A DNA stretch of 64,000 bases from Verrucomicrobiales bacterium (GTDB taxonomy: Bacteria; Verrucomicrobiota; Verrucomicrobiia; Limisphaerales; Palsa-1400): the NCBI GenBank assembly GCA_003138485.1, contig PLGF01000166.1, forward strand, positions 757-64,756, written 5' to 3'. The notes under the pieces were generated by a model. That model was given only the letters and a program-made list of their open reading frames with translations. It had not been told where the DNA came from and did no database searches. A program made the translations under genes and the position numbers. Positions 17,376-27,438 of the stretch are shown piece after piece (positions within the stretch are counted from its first letter, which is position 1; every line of letters begins with the position of its first letter).

Positions 17376-18296
17376 ATGAACTCTCTAAGCCGCCGTTCCT
17401 TTATCGAACTGAGCACCAAGCTGTGCGCCCTCATGGGCCTGGGCGCGGGCGCAATCCCGCGAGTGGCCGAAGCGGTCGAAGAACTGGCGTCGGGCAATGC
17501 GCCGGTGTTGTGGCTCCAGGGGCAAAGCTGCTCCGGCTGTTCGGTCTCCCTGCTGGATGCCGACGCCATCGCCCCCGCCCATCTCATCACCCGCTACATC
17601 AACCTCTCCTTTCACCAGACTTTGTCCGCCACCACTGGCACTCAGGCGGTGGAGACGGTCAACAAGATCATTGCCGCCGGCGGCTACATCCTGGTTGTTG
17701 AAGGGGCGGTCCCAGCCGCGATGCCAAGAGCCTGCGCCTTTGGCGGCGAGCCTTTCGGCGAGCAACTCATCCGCGCGGCCAAAGCCGCCAAGGCGGTGGT
17801 GGCGGTCGGTTCCTGCGCGTCCTTTGGCGGAATTCCCGGGGCGGAGAATAATCCCACCGGCGCCATCAGCGCCGTGCAGCACCTCAAGAACCAGGGCGTC
17901 AGCACGCCCGCCATATTGATACCCGGCTGTCCGTGTCATCCGGACTGGTTGCTGGGCACCTTGACCCATGTGCTCAAAGTGGGCATCCCGCCGCTGGACG
18001 CGTTGGGACGCCCCAAGGCGTTTTTCTCGCGGCTCATGCATGACCAATGCGCGCGCTTTCCGGACTATGAACGGGAAAAGTTCGCAAAAACCTTTGGCGA
18101 CGAAGGCTGCCTATTCAAACTGGGCTGCCTTGGCCCGATAACCCACACTGACTGCGCCCTGCGCCAGTGGAACGGCGGCGTGAACTCGTGCATCCGTGCC
18201 GGCGCTCCCTGCACCGGGTGTGGCGGAGAACAGTTTGCCGCCAAAGCCAACCTGCCGTTCATCACTAAAAAACGGGCGGCGCAACAACAGGGATAG
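17376..18296 (+). CDS. [NiFe]-hydrogenase small subunit with Tat signal
   Basis: Tat motif SRRSFIE; Fe-S ligand motifs WLQGQSCSGCSVSLLD, GSCASFGG, PGCPCHPDW, NGGVNSCIRAGAPCTGC. Confidence 0.95.
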   Translation: MNSLSRRSFIELSTKLCALMGLGAGAIPRVAEAVEELASGNAPVLWLQGQSCSGCSVSLLDADAIAPAHLITRYINLSFHQTLSATTGTQAVETVNKIIAAGGYILVVEGAVPAAMPRACAFGGEPFGEQLIRAAKAAKAVVAVGSCASFGGIPGAENNPTGAISAVQHLKNQGVSTPAILIPGCPCHPDWLLGTLTHVLKVGIPPLDALGRPKAFFSRLMHDQCARFPDYEREKFAKTFGDEGCLFKLGCLGPITHTDCALRQWNGGVNSCIRAGAPCTGCGGEQFAAKANLPFITKKRAAQQQG

Positions 18297-18302
18297 AACG
18301 CC

Positions 18303-19868
18303 ATGCAACTCCACTTCAAACCCATCCTTTGGCTCGTCGGCGGAATCGTCGTAATGTTTGGTATCTCGCTGGCTATGGAACTCCATAGCAGCACCAAGCT
18401 GCTGCAGCGGCTGGCCGACGAAAACCTCGTCCTCATCGAAAAATCCGAGTGGAAGAACGCCGAGAACGTCTTTCTTACCACTCAAAACGCCGTCAAAGGT
18501 TCCCTGGAGCGGGGGGAGATGGAGAAGTTCATCAGGATTCTGGAGACGCAGCGCAGCGTCAAAGGGCTTCTGGAATTCTCCCTCTACAGCCCCGACGGCG
18601 TGGTGACGCATTCCACCGATTCGGCTTTCTTGAAAAACTCGATTTCACCGGATGTGCGGGCCACTCTCCAATCCAAGCCCGTGCGCTTCGAACGGCGCAC
18701 GGACCAGGCGTTTGAAATCTACGAGCCTCTGGCCGTTACCCCCGACTGTGTGCGCTGTCATACCCGATGGAAGGAAGGCGGCACCGGCGGCACGCTCTTT
18801 TGCCGTTTCTCGACCGATTCCCTCACCCAAACCAAGCAAGCCTCAACAGCTTCCCTGGCGAAGACAAAAAATTCCCAGATTCTGGGCGGATCGGTCACAA
18901 CCGTCATCATCACCGTGATCTTTGTCGTCCTGGCCGTCCTGGTGGTCCGCTACCAAATTGCGGCCCCTCTAACGGCGGTGCTCAACCACCTGACCGGCGC
19001 CTCGGACCAGGTCCGCGCCTCCTCCAGGCAGATCAACACCGCCAGCCAGTCGCTGGCGGATGGCGCGAGCAAACAAGCCGCATCGCTGGAGGAAACCAGC
19101 GCTTCCATGGAAGAACTTTCCTCCATGACCAAGTCCAACGCTGACAACGCCCGCGAAGCCAAGGAGCTGGCCGACCACGCCCGGCGCGCCGCCGATGTGG
19201 GCACCACCGAAATTCAAAACATGAACCGGTCGATGGATGACATCAAGCAAGCCAGCAACAACATCGCCAAGATCATCAAGTCCATTGACGAAATCGCCTT
19301 TCAGACCAACATCCTCGCCCTCAACGCCGCCGTCGAGGCCGCGCGCGCCGGCGAGGCCGGCCTGGGCTTTGCGGTCGTCGCCGACGAAGTCCGCAGTCTG
19401 GCGCAGCGCAGCGCCAAGGCCGCGCACGAAACCGCGGAGAAAATCCAGGATTCCATCACCAAGAGCGACCGCGGGGTCCAGATCAGCCTGCAAGTTTCCA
19501 AGAGTTTCGAGGAGATCAATGACAAAATCCGCAAGGTGGATGATCTGGTCGCCAGCATCGCCAGCGCGTCCAATGAGCAGAGCGAGGGCATCAGACAGGT
19601 CAGCACCGCTGTGAGCGAGATGGACAAAGTCACGCAATCCAACGCCGCCAGCGCCGAGGAAAGCGCGGCCGCCGCGCTGGAGCTCAATTCCCAGGCCGAC
19701 GCCCTTAAGGCGGCGCTGAGCAAGATGCTGCACCTCATGGCCGGGGCCAAGGCCGCGGCCGAAAATGACGCGGACTCCACGTCCACGCCGCCGCCGCCGC
19801 CGCGTCCTCCCTCCGGCAGGCGTCTCTCGAATCCTGCCCGCCGCGCCCACTCAGCCGTGGCGTCTTGA
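18303..19868 (+). CDS. Methyl-accepting chemotaxis protein with periplasmic domain containing a c-type haem motif
   Basis: TM1, periplasmic ~160 aa with [11 protein letters not shown] (CxxCH), TM2, signalling hairpin [41 protein letters not shown]. Confidence 0.93.
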   Translation: MQLHFKPILWLVGGIVVMFGISLAMELHSSTKLLQRLADENLVLIEKSEWKNAENVFLTTQNAVKGSLERGEMEKFIRILETQRSVKGLLEFSLYSPDGVVTHSTDSAFLKNSISPDVRATLQSKPVRFERRTDQAFEIYEPLAVTPDCVRCHTRWKEGGTGGTLFCRFSTDSLTQTKQASTASLAKTKNSQILGGSVTTVIITVIFVVLAVLVVRYQIAAPLTAVLNHLTGASDQVRASSRQINTASQSLADGASKQAASLEETSASMEELSSMTKSNADNAREAKELADHARRAADVGTTEIQNMNRSMDDIKQASNNIAKIIKSIDEIAFQTNILALNAAVEAARAGEAGLGFAVVADEVRSLAQRSAKAAHETAEKIQDSITKSDRGVQISLQVSKSFEEINDKIRKVDDLVASIASASNEQSEGIRQVSTAVSEMDKVTQSNAASAEESAAAALELNSQADALKAALSKMLHLMAGAKAAAENDADSTSTPPPPPRPPSGRRLSNPARRAHSAVAS

Positions 19869-20078
19869 GGTTCCATAGCTGGGAGTAATATTCCCGGCAA
19901 ATTCGTCTCAAGCTGTTCTCAAATTCTGCCGATAAAAAACTGACACTCGTGGACAGAGCTGCGAGCAGCCTTGCCGGCTTGGGACATCGGCCCTGCCCGG
20001 CGAAGGCGGGTTAGAGAGATCGACATTGCTGATGTAAGAGGGCACCGCGGACGCGAGCGCCGAAGTGAAACGAAAACT

Positions 20079-20591
20079 ATGACAACGACATCGGAAGCAA
20101 GTTCATCCAACCTCCTGGCAAAGCCGGGAAGATACCTCACTTTCTTACTGGGACACGAGTTTTACGGGCTGCCCGTCCTGAGGGTGCGTGAGATTATCCG
20201 TCTGGTGGAGATCACCCCCGTTCCGCACATGCCCCCTTATGTGAAGGGCGTCATCAATTTGCGCGGAAAACTGGTGCCCGTGATGGATTTGCGAATCCGA
20301 TTCGATCTGGCGGCCCATGACACCACGGAAACCACCTGCATTATCGTCGTTCAAGTGAAATCCGCCTCCGGCGGGGCCATTCACATGGGTTTCATTGTGG
20401 ATGGAGTGGAGGAGGTCATAAATTTCGCCGAAGGCGACATAGAAAACACGCCCGATTTCGGAATGAAGCTGGCCACCGAGTACCTGCCCGGCATGGCCAA
20501 TGTCAAAAACAAGGTGATCGCCCTTCTGGACATCGACAAGGTGGTCGATAAGGCTTCGCTCGATAAATTGACCCCGGCCCCATCCGCTTAG
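20079..20591 (+). CDS. cheW: Chemotaxis coupling protein CheW
   Basis: YLTFLLGHEFYGLPVLRVREIIRLVEITPVPHMPPYVKGVINLRGKLVPVMDLR. Confidence 0.95.
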   Translation: MTTTSEASSSNLLAKPGRYLTFLLGHEFYGLPVLRVREIIRLVEITPVPHMPPYVKGVINLRGKLVPVMDLRIRFDLAAHDTTETTCIIVVQVKSASGGAIHMGFIVDGVEEVINFAEGDIENTPDFGMKLATEYLPGMANVKNKVIALLDIDKVVDKASLDKLTPAPSA

Positions 20592-20645
20592 CCACTCTCC
20601 TTTCATGAACCTCAGACACACACCAACGTTTTCAATAAAAACCCT

Positions 20646-21872
20646 ATGAAAAACTCCACCATCGCAAAAAAACTGGCGTGCCTGCTTGCCCTCGTTACCG
20701 CCGGCATTCTGCTTCTGGGCCTGGTCACCTGGCTCAAAATGGATAAACTCGCCGACAATGTCGCGGCCAACGGTCACGACGTGGTCCAACTCATCGCCTC
20801 GACCAAACAGGCGGTGCTGTTGTATGTAATCCTGACAGTTGCCGCAAGCGTGATTCTCGGAACGCTGACCGGGCGAAGCATATCGGCGGTGATTCATCGC
20901 GCGGCAAACGAGCTGTCCGCGGGCGCCGATCAGACCGCGACGGCTTCGGGACAGGTAGCCTCGGCCAGCAAAATGTTGGCGGAAGGAGCCGCCGAACAAG
21001 CCGCCTCGCTCGAGGAAACCAGCGCCTCGCTTGAGGAGATTTCCAGCATGTCAAAGAAGAACGCTGAGAACGCGCAAACGACCAAAGGGCTGGCCAACCT
21101 GGCCCGCGTGGCGGCTGACTCGGGCGCCAGCGACATGCAGAAGATGAGCCTGGCCATGCAAGACATCAAATCCTCCAGTGATGACATCAGCAAGATCATC
21201 AAGACCATCGATGAGATCGCCTTTCAAACCAACATCCTCGCCCTGAACGCGGCGGTCGAGGCCGCCCGCGCCGGTGAGGCCGGCATGGGCTTCGCAGTCG
21301 TGGCGGACGAGGTGCGCAACCTGGCGCAACGCAGCGCCCAAGCGGCCAAGGAAACCGCCGCCAAGATCGAGACCGCCATCGCCAAGACCTCTCAAGGCGT
21401 GCAGATGAGCGATAAAGTCGCCCAGAGTCTGACGGAAATCGTCACCAATGTGCGCAAAGTGGATCAATTGGTCGCTGAAATCGCCACCGCTTCAAAGGAA
21501 CAAAATGACGGCGTCAGCCAAGTCAACACAGCCGTAGCCCAAATGGACAAAGTCACGCAATCCAACGCCGCCAGCGCGGAAGAAAGCGCCAGCGCCGCGC
21601 AGGAATTGAACGCGCAGACCTACGTGCTTCGCAGCGTGGTGGGCACTTTGCGACAATTGGTTGGCGATGAATTGGAACCGCAACTCGCCGGCCGCGCGCC
21701 TTCTTCAGAGGCGGAGGCGGTGCAAGCCCCGCAGATGCCAGCCGCGGCTCCCGTTGCAAAACCCTCTTCAAACGGCCACTCGCGCAAGTCTGTTGTCGCG
21801 GATGTCTCGTTGGCGTCTGACTCTCGTCAAAAATCCGAACTTCCGATGGAAGGCAACTTCACCTCATTCTAA
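20646..21872 (+). CDS. Methyl-accepting chemotaxis protein with minimal periplasmic loop
   Basis: Two TM segments separated by ~30 aa; hairpin [42 protein letters not shown]-terminus GNFTSF. Confidence 0.93.
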   Translation: MKNSTIAKKLACLLALVTAGILLLGLVTWLKMDKLADNVAANGHDVVQLIASTKQAVLLYVILTVAASVILGTLTGRSISAVIHRAANELSAGADQTATASGQVASASKMLAEGAAEQAASLEETSASLEEISSMSKKNAENAQTTKGLANLARVAADSGASDMQKMSLAMQDIKSSSDDISKIIKTIDEIAFQTNILALNAAVEAARAGEAGMGFAVVADEVRNLAQRSAQAAKETAAKIETAIAKTSQGVQMSDKVAQSLTEIVTNVRKVDQLVAEIATASKEQNDGVSQVNTAVAQMDKVTQSNAASAEESASAAQELNAQTYVLRSVVGTLRQLVGDELEPQLAGRAPSSEAEAVQAPQMPAAAPVAKPSSNGHSRKSVVADVSLASDSRQKSELPMEGNFTSF

Positions 21873-21890
21873 GGCGGTCACGCCACCTAT

Positions 21891-24110
21891 ATGACGAGCA
21901 TTGATCCAGGCACCCGGCTCGCCGAACTTAAGAAGCTCGGCGATAAGATTGCCACCGAATTAGTCTTCGCCGAATCGGGCAAGGACCTTGGGCTGCTGCC
22001 TGTCAACAGCCTGCTTGGCCGGATCGAGGATTTGGCCGGCGGCGAGGCCGCGATCGAGCCGCTGGCGCGCGGGATAACCCAGGCGCGCCAATGGATGAAC
22101 GCCGTATTCCAATCCACCGGCACATTCGAATTGCTCACGCTCAAGCGTCTTGGAGAATGGGTGGAATGGTGGCAGGCCTCGATTTCCGCCTGTGAAGCCC
22201 AAAGCGCCCCCCCTCCCATTCCCTCCCACTGGGAAGTTGCCGGGAAGCAGCCCGTTGCGCTGGAATCGTCCCCAACCAAGATGGAGGAGCCTTTGTTGAC
22301 GTTGAACCTTGAGCAGGACGGCGAACTACTCAACGAGTTCATCAACGAATCCCAAGAACACTTGGAGAACATCGAACAGGGCGTGCTTGTTCTTGAACAG
22401 AATCCCGCCGATGCGGACACCCTCAATTCCATCTTCCGCGCTTTTCACACTTTCAAGGGCGGCTCCGGCTTCCTCAATCTAACAGCCATTCAATCGCTGG
22501 CGCATGAGCTGGAGTCACTCCTTGATTTGGCCCGGCAGAAAAAACTGGCCATCACCCCTTCGGTCATCAACCTGATACTGGAGGGCGGGGATACGCTCCG
22601 GCAATTCTGTAACGCCGTGTCGGCCCAAGCGACTGGCAAGAATCCGCCAGGGCCCATTTTGGTGCCCACCCTCGCCTTGCTCAGCCGCATACGCTCCGAG
22701 GTGGCAGGCGAGCCGGCGTCAATCAGTTTCCCAACCCCGTCCGCCGCCGTGTCACAGCAGCCCCCGCCGGAAGCTCCAGCCATGCCGCCGGTCGCCGAGG
22801 CCGCGACGCCCGGAGTTCAGCCGCCCGTCGCCAAGACGCCAGCCACCCTCACCGGCGCGGTCGCCATGCCCGGAGCGCAACCGCCGGCCGCCAAGGCCCC
22901 AAGCGCCGTCGCCTCGCAAGGAAGCTCCGCTGGAACCGTCGTGAAGGTGGACACGGCGAAGCTGGACAGTCTGGTTGATCTGGTGGGCGAGATGTTGATT
23001 ACCCAATCCCTGGTGGTGCAGAACAAAGACCTGAACTCAGGACAGAACGAACAATTGACTCGAGATCTGGCCCAACTGGGCCGCATCAGCAAAGACCTCC
23101 AACGGACGGTCATGTCCCTGCGAATGGTGCCGGTCCACGCCACTTTTCAAAAGATGCACCGCCTGGTGCGGGACCTTTCCATCAAAGTCGGCAAGCAAAT
23201 TGAACTCTTGACCGAGGGAGAGGACACCGAGTTGGACCGCACGATAGTCGAGGAGATCAGCGATCCGCTGGTCCACATGATCCGCAACTCGATTGATCAT
23301 GGCATCGAGAAGCCGGAGGTTCGCGTCCAGCGAGGCAAACCGGCGCACGGCACCATTACTCTCAAAGCGTTCCATCAAGGCGGCAACATCGTCATTGAAA
23401 TCAAGGACGACGGCAACGGATTGGATCGGGAGCGAATCCTGGCCAAGGCCGTTGAAAAGGGACTCGTGCGCCCCGAAGAGCAGGTTCCCGACAGCGAACT
23501 CTTCAACCTGATTCTGAGCGCCGGCTTTTCCACCGCCGAGAAAGTGACCGACATCTCCGGCCGCGGCGTCGGAATGGATGTCGTCAGGCGCAATATCGAG
23601 AAGTTGCGCGGCAAGATGGAGATTCAATCCAAGGCGGGACAAGGCTCAACCTTCAGCATCTTTCTGCCGCTGACGCTGGCGATCATTGATGGTTTGCTCG
23701 TGGGCGTTGGAGAGCACCGTTACATTGTCCCCACCCTGTTGGTGCGCGAGTCATTTCGGCCCGTGGCAGGCCGGATCCACACATTGCGCGAACGCGGGGA
23801 GATGGTCAATTTGCGCGGGCGTCTCTATCCAATGCTGCGCCTATACGCACACCTGGGAATCGAGCCTGCGACGACCGATCCCGAACAGTCCATTGTCGTC
23901 GTGGTGGAAGCGGGCAATGAAATCCTCTGCCTGCTGGTGGACAAGCTGCTCGGCAAACATGAGGTCGTCATCAAGAGTCTGGGCGAGACGTTTCGCCAGA
24001 ACAAATACCTGGCCGGCGCCGCCATTCTGGGCGACGGACGCGTGGGTCTGATTCTTGATCCCCACGCTTTGGTGCAGACGAAATCGGCTCCGATGGAAGC
24101 CGCCGCCTGA
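21891..24110 (+). CDS. cheA: Chemotaxis histidine kinase CheA
   Basis: Hpt AFHTFKGGSGFL, N-box VHMIRNSIDHGIE, G-boxes DDGNGLD and SGRGVGMDVV, C-terminal CheW-like domain. Confidence 0.95.
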   Translation: MTSIDPGTRLAELKKLGDKIATELVFAESGKDLGLLPVNSLLGRIEDLAGGEAAIEPLARGITQARQWMNAVFQSTGTFELLTLKRLGEWVEWWQASISACEAQSAPPPIPSHWEVAGKQPVALESSPTKMEEPLLTLNLEQDGELLNEFINESQEHLENIEQGVLVLEQNPADADTLNSIFRAFHTFKGGSGFLNLTAIQSLAHELESLLDLARQKKLAITPSVINLILEGGDTLRQFCNAVSAQATGKNPPGPILVPTLALLSRIRSEVAGEPASISFPTPSAAVSQQPPPEAPAMPPVAEAATPGVQPPVAKTPATLTGAVAMPGAQPPAAKAPSAVASQGSSAGTVVKVDTAKLDSLVDLVGEMLITQSLVVQNKDLNSGQNEQLTRDLAQLGRISKDLQRTVMSLRMVPVHATFQKMHRLVRDLSIKVGKQIELLTEGEDTELDRTIVEEISDPLVHMIRNSIDHGIEKPEVRVQRGKPAHGTITLKAFHQGGNIVIEIKDDGNGLDRERILAKAVEKGLVRPEEQVPDSELFNLILSAGFSTAEKVTDISGRGVGMDVVRRNIEKLRGKMEIQSKAGQGSTFSIFLPLTLAIIDGLLVGVGEHRYIVPTLLVRESFRPVAGRIHTLRERGEMVNLRGRLYPMLRLYAHLGIEPATTDPEQSIVVVVEAGNEILCLLVDKLLGKHEVVIKSLGETFRQNKYLAGAAILGDGRVGLILDPHALVQTKSAPMEAAA

Positions 24111-24136
24111 CTCGGATTGCAACCTGTCACACTAAT

Positions 24137-24976
24137 ATGCCGCCGGTAATGAAAGAAGACGCCGCGGAAGCGGAGGCTTGCCAGTACATCGCAAGGCTCG
24201 TCTATGGCCGCTGCCGAATCCGGCTCCACGAAGGCAAGGATGCCCTCATCAAAGCCAGGCTGGGAAAGCGGATGCGCAAGCATGGTTTTGGCGGGCTGGC
24301 GGAATACTGCGATTTCCTGCGGACAAAAGGCGATGAAGAGGAAGTCACCGGAGTCATTGACGCGCTGACGACCAATGTCACCAATTTCCTTCGGGAACCC
24401 GAACATTTCCAGTTTCTAGTCGAACAGGCGCTGCCTTCGGTGCTGCCCAAGAACAGAAAAAGATTTCATATTTGGAGCGCGGCCTGTTCATCGGGCGAAG
24501 AGCCTTACACTATCGGCCTCTATCTCTCCGAGCACTACTCCCCGGCGCTGGGCTGGGACTGGCGGATTGCCGCGTCGGACATATCCACCAAAGTGCTCGA
24601 ACAGGCGCGCCTGGGAATCTACCCGGTCGAACGCCTGGAGGCGATGCCGCGGGATTGGTTGCGCAGATACTTCCAGAAGGGAAACGGGTGCTGGGAAGGC
24701 TCCTGCCGCGTCAAACCTGGCATTTCCGAACGGGTCACTTTCCGGCAAATCAACCTGATTGAACCCTACGATCATCCGCAGTCCTTCGAGGTGATATTCT
24801 GCCGCAACGTCATGATATATTTCGACCGCGCCACGCAGGAGCAATTGGTGCGACAACTCTGCCGCTTCCTGGTCCCCAAAGGGTATCTCCTGATTGGACA
24901 CTCGGAGAGCCTCAACGGGCTGAACGTACCGCTGCGTTGCCTGCGGCCCAGCGTCTTTCAAAAAAACCCTGTCTAG
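24137..24976 (+). CDS. cheR: Chemotaxis protein methyltransferase CheR
   Basis: VTNFLREPEHFQFL, IWSAACSSGEEPYTIGLYL, DISTKVLEQARLGIY, IFCRNVMIYFD. Confidence 0.95.
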   Translation: MPPVMKEDAAEAEACQYIARLVYGRCRIRLHEGKDALIKARLGKRMRKHGFGGLAEYCDFLRTKGDEEEVTGVIDALTTNVTNFLREPEHFQFLVEQALPSVLPKNRKRFHIWSAACSSGEEPYTIGLYLSEHYSPALGWDWRIAASDISTKVLEQARLGIYPVERLEAMPRDWLRRYFQKGNGCWEGSCRVKPGISERVTFRQINLIEPYDHPQSFEVIFCRNVMIYFDRATQEQLVRQLCRFLVPKGYLLIGHSESLNGLNVPLRCLRPSVFQKNPV

Positions 24977-24978
24977 CC

Positions 24979-25524
24979 ATGCCCTCCCCATCACTTACAA
25001 GCATCCTGGGTTTTGATCGGAAGCTCATCGTGGGCGTCGGCGGATTGGCGGTTTCCAACAACCAAGCGTCGATTCTAGCGACATATTCTTTGGGGTCTTG
25101 CCTTGGTGTCACCATATACGATCCGGTTGTTCGCGCCGGCGGCCTGTTGCACGCGATGCTCCCGGATTCCTCGATCAATGCCGCCAAGGCGGCCGAGCAA
25201 CCCGCCATGTTTGTTGACACGGGCGTTGGCGCCTTGTTTCGAGCCGCCTACGCGCTCAAAGCCGTCAAACACCGCATGCAAATCTGTGTCGCCGGCGGGG
25301 CTCAGTTTCTGGATAAGTCCGGCTTTTTCAATATCGGCCAGCGCAACTTTGCCTGTCTGACTCAATTGTTCGGCCAGCATGGTTTGACGATCGACGCGTC
25401 GGACGTGGGAGGACTGGTCAGCCGAACCATCCATCTGCACGTGGCAACCGGCGAGGTGCGGCTGATGTGCTCCGGCCAGCGCGAGGAATCCATACTGTTC
25501 AAAGGTTATGCAAGCGTTGGATAA
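24979..25524 (+). CDS. cheD: Chemoreceptor glutamine deamidase CheD
   Basis: ATYSLGSCLGVTIYDP, GGLLHAMLPDS, CVAGGAQFLD, GGLVSRTIHLHVATGEV. Confidence 0.92.
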   Translation: MPSPSLTSILGFDRKLIVGVGGLAVSNNQASILATYSLGSCLGVTIYDPVVRAGGLLHAMLPDSSINAAKAAEQPAMFVDTGVGALFRAAYALKAVKHRMQICVAGGAQFLDKSGFFNIGQRNFACLTQLFGQHGLTIDASDVGGLVSRTIHLHVATGEVRLMCSGQREESILFKGYASVG

Positions 25525-26356
25525 CTACATCAAGAAGATCAAGACGCTGCCTCCCAGCCCGCGGGTTCTGGCCCGGTTGCTGGTCCTTTTGAACGAGGCT
25601 GACGGCCACGCCAGCGAAATCGTCGATCTCATCGCATTCGATCCGGCCTTGACGGCCAAGGTGCTGCAACGCTGCAACAACGCCGCCTCCGGCCTGGCTG
25701 GCACGGTCACTCATCTTGATCAAGCTGTGACGCTGGTGGGTTTTGACGCCATTTATCGCCTGGTTGCAATGGTCGTCGGTGAGGGTGTTCTGAGCGCCAA
25801 ACAGCCCGGCTACGGCATTGGCACGGGGGAACTGTGGGAGCATTCCATCACCACCGCCGTCGCCGCCAGAGTGATTGCCCGTCAATTGGGCGGCGACGAG
25901 AATCTCGCCTTCACCGCGGGGCTGTTGCATGACATCGGCAAACTGGTGCTCAGTTCTTATCTGGAGGATTGCCAGGAATCCGTTGTGAGGGACACGCAAC
26001 ATTCGGGCCGTTCTTTTCTCGAAGCCGAGCAGACCGCCCTGGGAGTGGACCACGCCGAAATCGGCGGACTGGTGCTGGAGGAATGGAGTTTCCCGGAGAA
26101 TCTGGTCAAAGCCGTCCGCTACCATCATGACCCGCCCCAAGCCCGGCCGCATGAGCAGTTGGCTGCGTCTGTTCATTTGGGAGACATCATCGCGCACTTT
26201 GTCGGACAGGCTCAGGGGATTGACTCCTTTGCCGTGCGGACCCAATCCGAAGCGCTGGAAATACTGGAAATCAGCCCGGTGGAATTGGACACTTTGATAA
26301 TCGATACAGACAGCGCATTGAAAGAATGCGCCGGTCTTATCCCGACTGCATCATGA
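25508..26356 (+). CDS. HDOD-domain signalling protein
   Basis: LPPSPRVLARLLVLLNE..IVDLIAFDPALTAKVLQRCNNAASG, TAGLLHDIGKLVLSSY, HAEIGGLVLEEWSFPENLVKAVRYHHDP. Confidence 0.9.
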   Translation: MQALDNYIKKIKTLPPSPRVLARLLVLLNEADGHASEIVDLIAFDPALTAKVLQRCNNAASGLAGTVTHLDQAVTLVGFDAIYRLVAMVVGEGVLSAKQPGYGIGTGELWEHSITTAVAARVIARQLGGDENLAFTAGLLHDIGKLVLSSYLEDCQESVVRDTQHSGRSFLEAEQTALGVDHAEIGGLVLEEWSFPENLVKAVRYHHDPPQARPHEQLAASVHLGDIIAHFVGQAQGIDSFAVRTQSEALEILEISPVELDTLIIDTDSALKECAGLIPTAS

Positions 26357-27438
26357 ACGCCAAACCCATTCGCCTTCTGGTGGTCGATGACTCCGCGCTG
26401 GCTCGCAAGATCATCACCAGCAGCCTGGCGCCGTTTGCCGACATCGAAGTGGTGGGCACGGCGGTGGACCCTTATGTGGCGCGGGACATGATCCTGGAAT
26501 TGAACCCGGACGTCGTCACGCTGGATATTGAAATGCCGCGAATGGACGGCGTCACTTTCCTCAAAGTCATCATGAAACACCGGCCGATGCCGGTGATCAT
26601 CATGAGTTCCATTACTCCCGCGGGTTCCGTCAAGGCGCTCGAAGCCCTCCAAGCCGGGGCGGTGGATGTGATGGAAAAACCAGGCAGCCCCCACTCCGCC
26701 CATGCCGACGGCGCCCGTCTGGCCGAGAAGATCAGGGTGGCGGCTGGCGCCCGCGTGTGGGCGCGCGCCGATGACGGCGCTTTGCCGGCCCGCCAGCCGG
26801 CGCGGGCGATCGGGCCGCGCGGAACAGGGCTGCGACCCATTCCGGGGCGCAGGATTATCCTGCTGGGGGCGTCCACGGGCGGCACCGAGGCGCTGAAAAC
26901 GCTGCTAACCTCCTTGCGGGGAGACCTGCCGGGCATCTGTATTGTGCAACACATCCCGGCCTATTTTTCCAAAGCGTTTGCTGAACGCCTCGATCAAATC
27001 TGCCCGATGGAAGTCCGGGAGGCTGCCCACCTAGACATTGTGCAACCAGGCTTGGCGCTCATCGCCCCGGGAGGCCGCCACATGCTCTTGAAATGGCGGG
27101 CGGACCATTACGTGGTAGAATTGAACGACGGGCCGCCCGTTCATCATCAGCGGCCGTCGGTTGACATCATGTTTGACTCCGCCGTCAAAGCGGGGGCCGG
27201 CCCGCACACGGTGGCGGCGGTCCTTACCGGGATGGGCGCCGACGGCGCCGCCGGACTCCTGCGCCTGCGCCAGGCGGGAGCCGCCACCGCGGCGCAAAAC
27301 GAAGAGACATGCGTCGTCTTCGGCATGCCGCGGGAAGCCGTGCGGCTGGGCGCGGCGCAGCGCGTCCTGGCCCTGTCGAACATCGGAGCATTTTTGGAGC
27401 AGGAGAATCTCGAACCCATACAGCAAATTCATGAATGA
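26353..27438 (+). CDS. cheB: Protein-glutamate methylesterase CheB
   Basis: REC domain LLVVDDSALARK..VVTLDIEMPRMDGVTFL; catalytic domain LLGASTGGTEAL, IVQHIPAYFS, LTGMGADGAAGLLRLRQAG. Confidence 0.95.
   Translation: MNAKPIRLLVVDDSALARKIITSSLAPFADIEVVGTAVDPYVARDMILELNPDVVTLDIEMPRMDGVTFLKVIMKHRPMPVIIMSSITPAGSVKALEALQAGAVDVMEKPGSPHSAHADGARLAEKIRVAAGARVWARADDGALPARQPARAIGPRGTGLRPIPGRRIILLGASTGGTEALKTLLTSLRGDLPGICIVQHIPAYFSKAFAERLDQICPMEVREAAHLDIVQPGLALIAPGGRHMLLKWRADHYVVELNDGPPVHHQRPSVDIMFDSAVKAGAGPHTVAAVLTGMGADGAAGLLRLRQAGAATAAQNEETCVVFGMPREAVRLGAAQRVLALSNIGAFLEQENLEPIQQIHE

Noticed and set aside
22740-22940. Repetitive Pro/Ala coding tract in cheA as a DNA repeat element
   Set aside because: It is an in-frame interdomain linker, adequately explained as low-complexity protein sequence.
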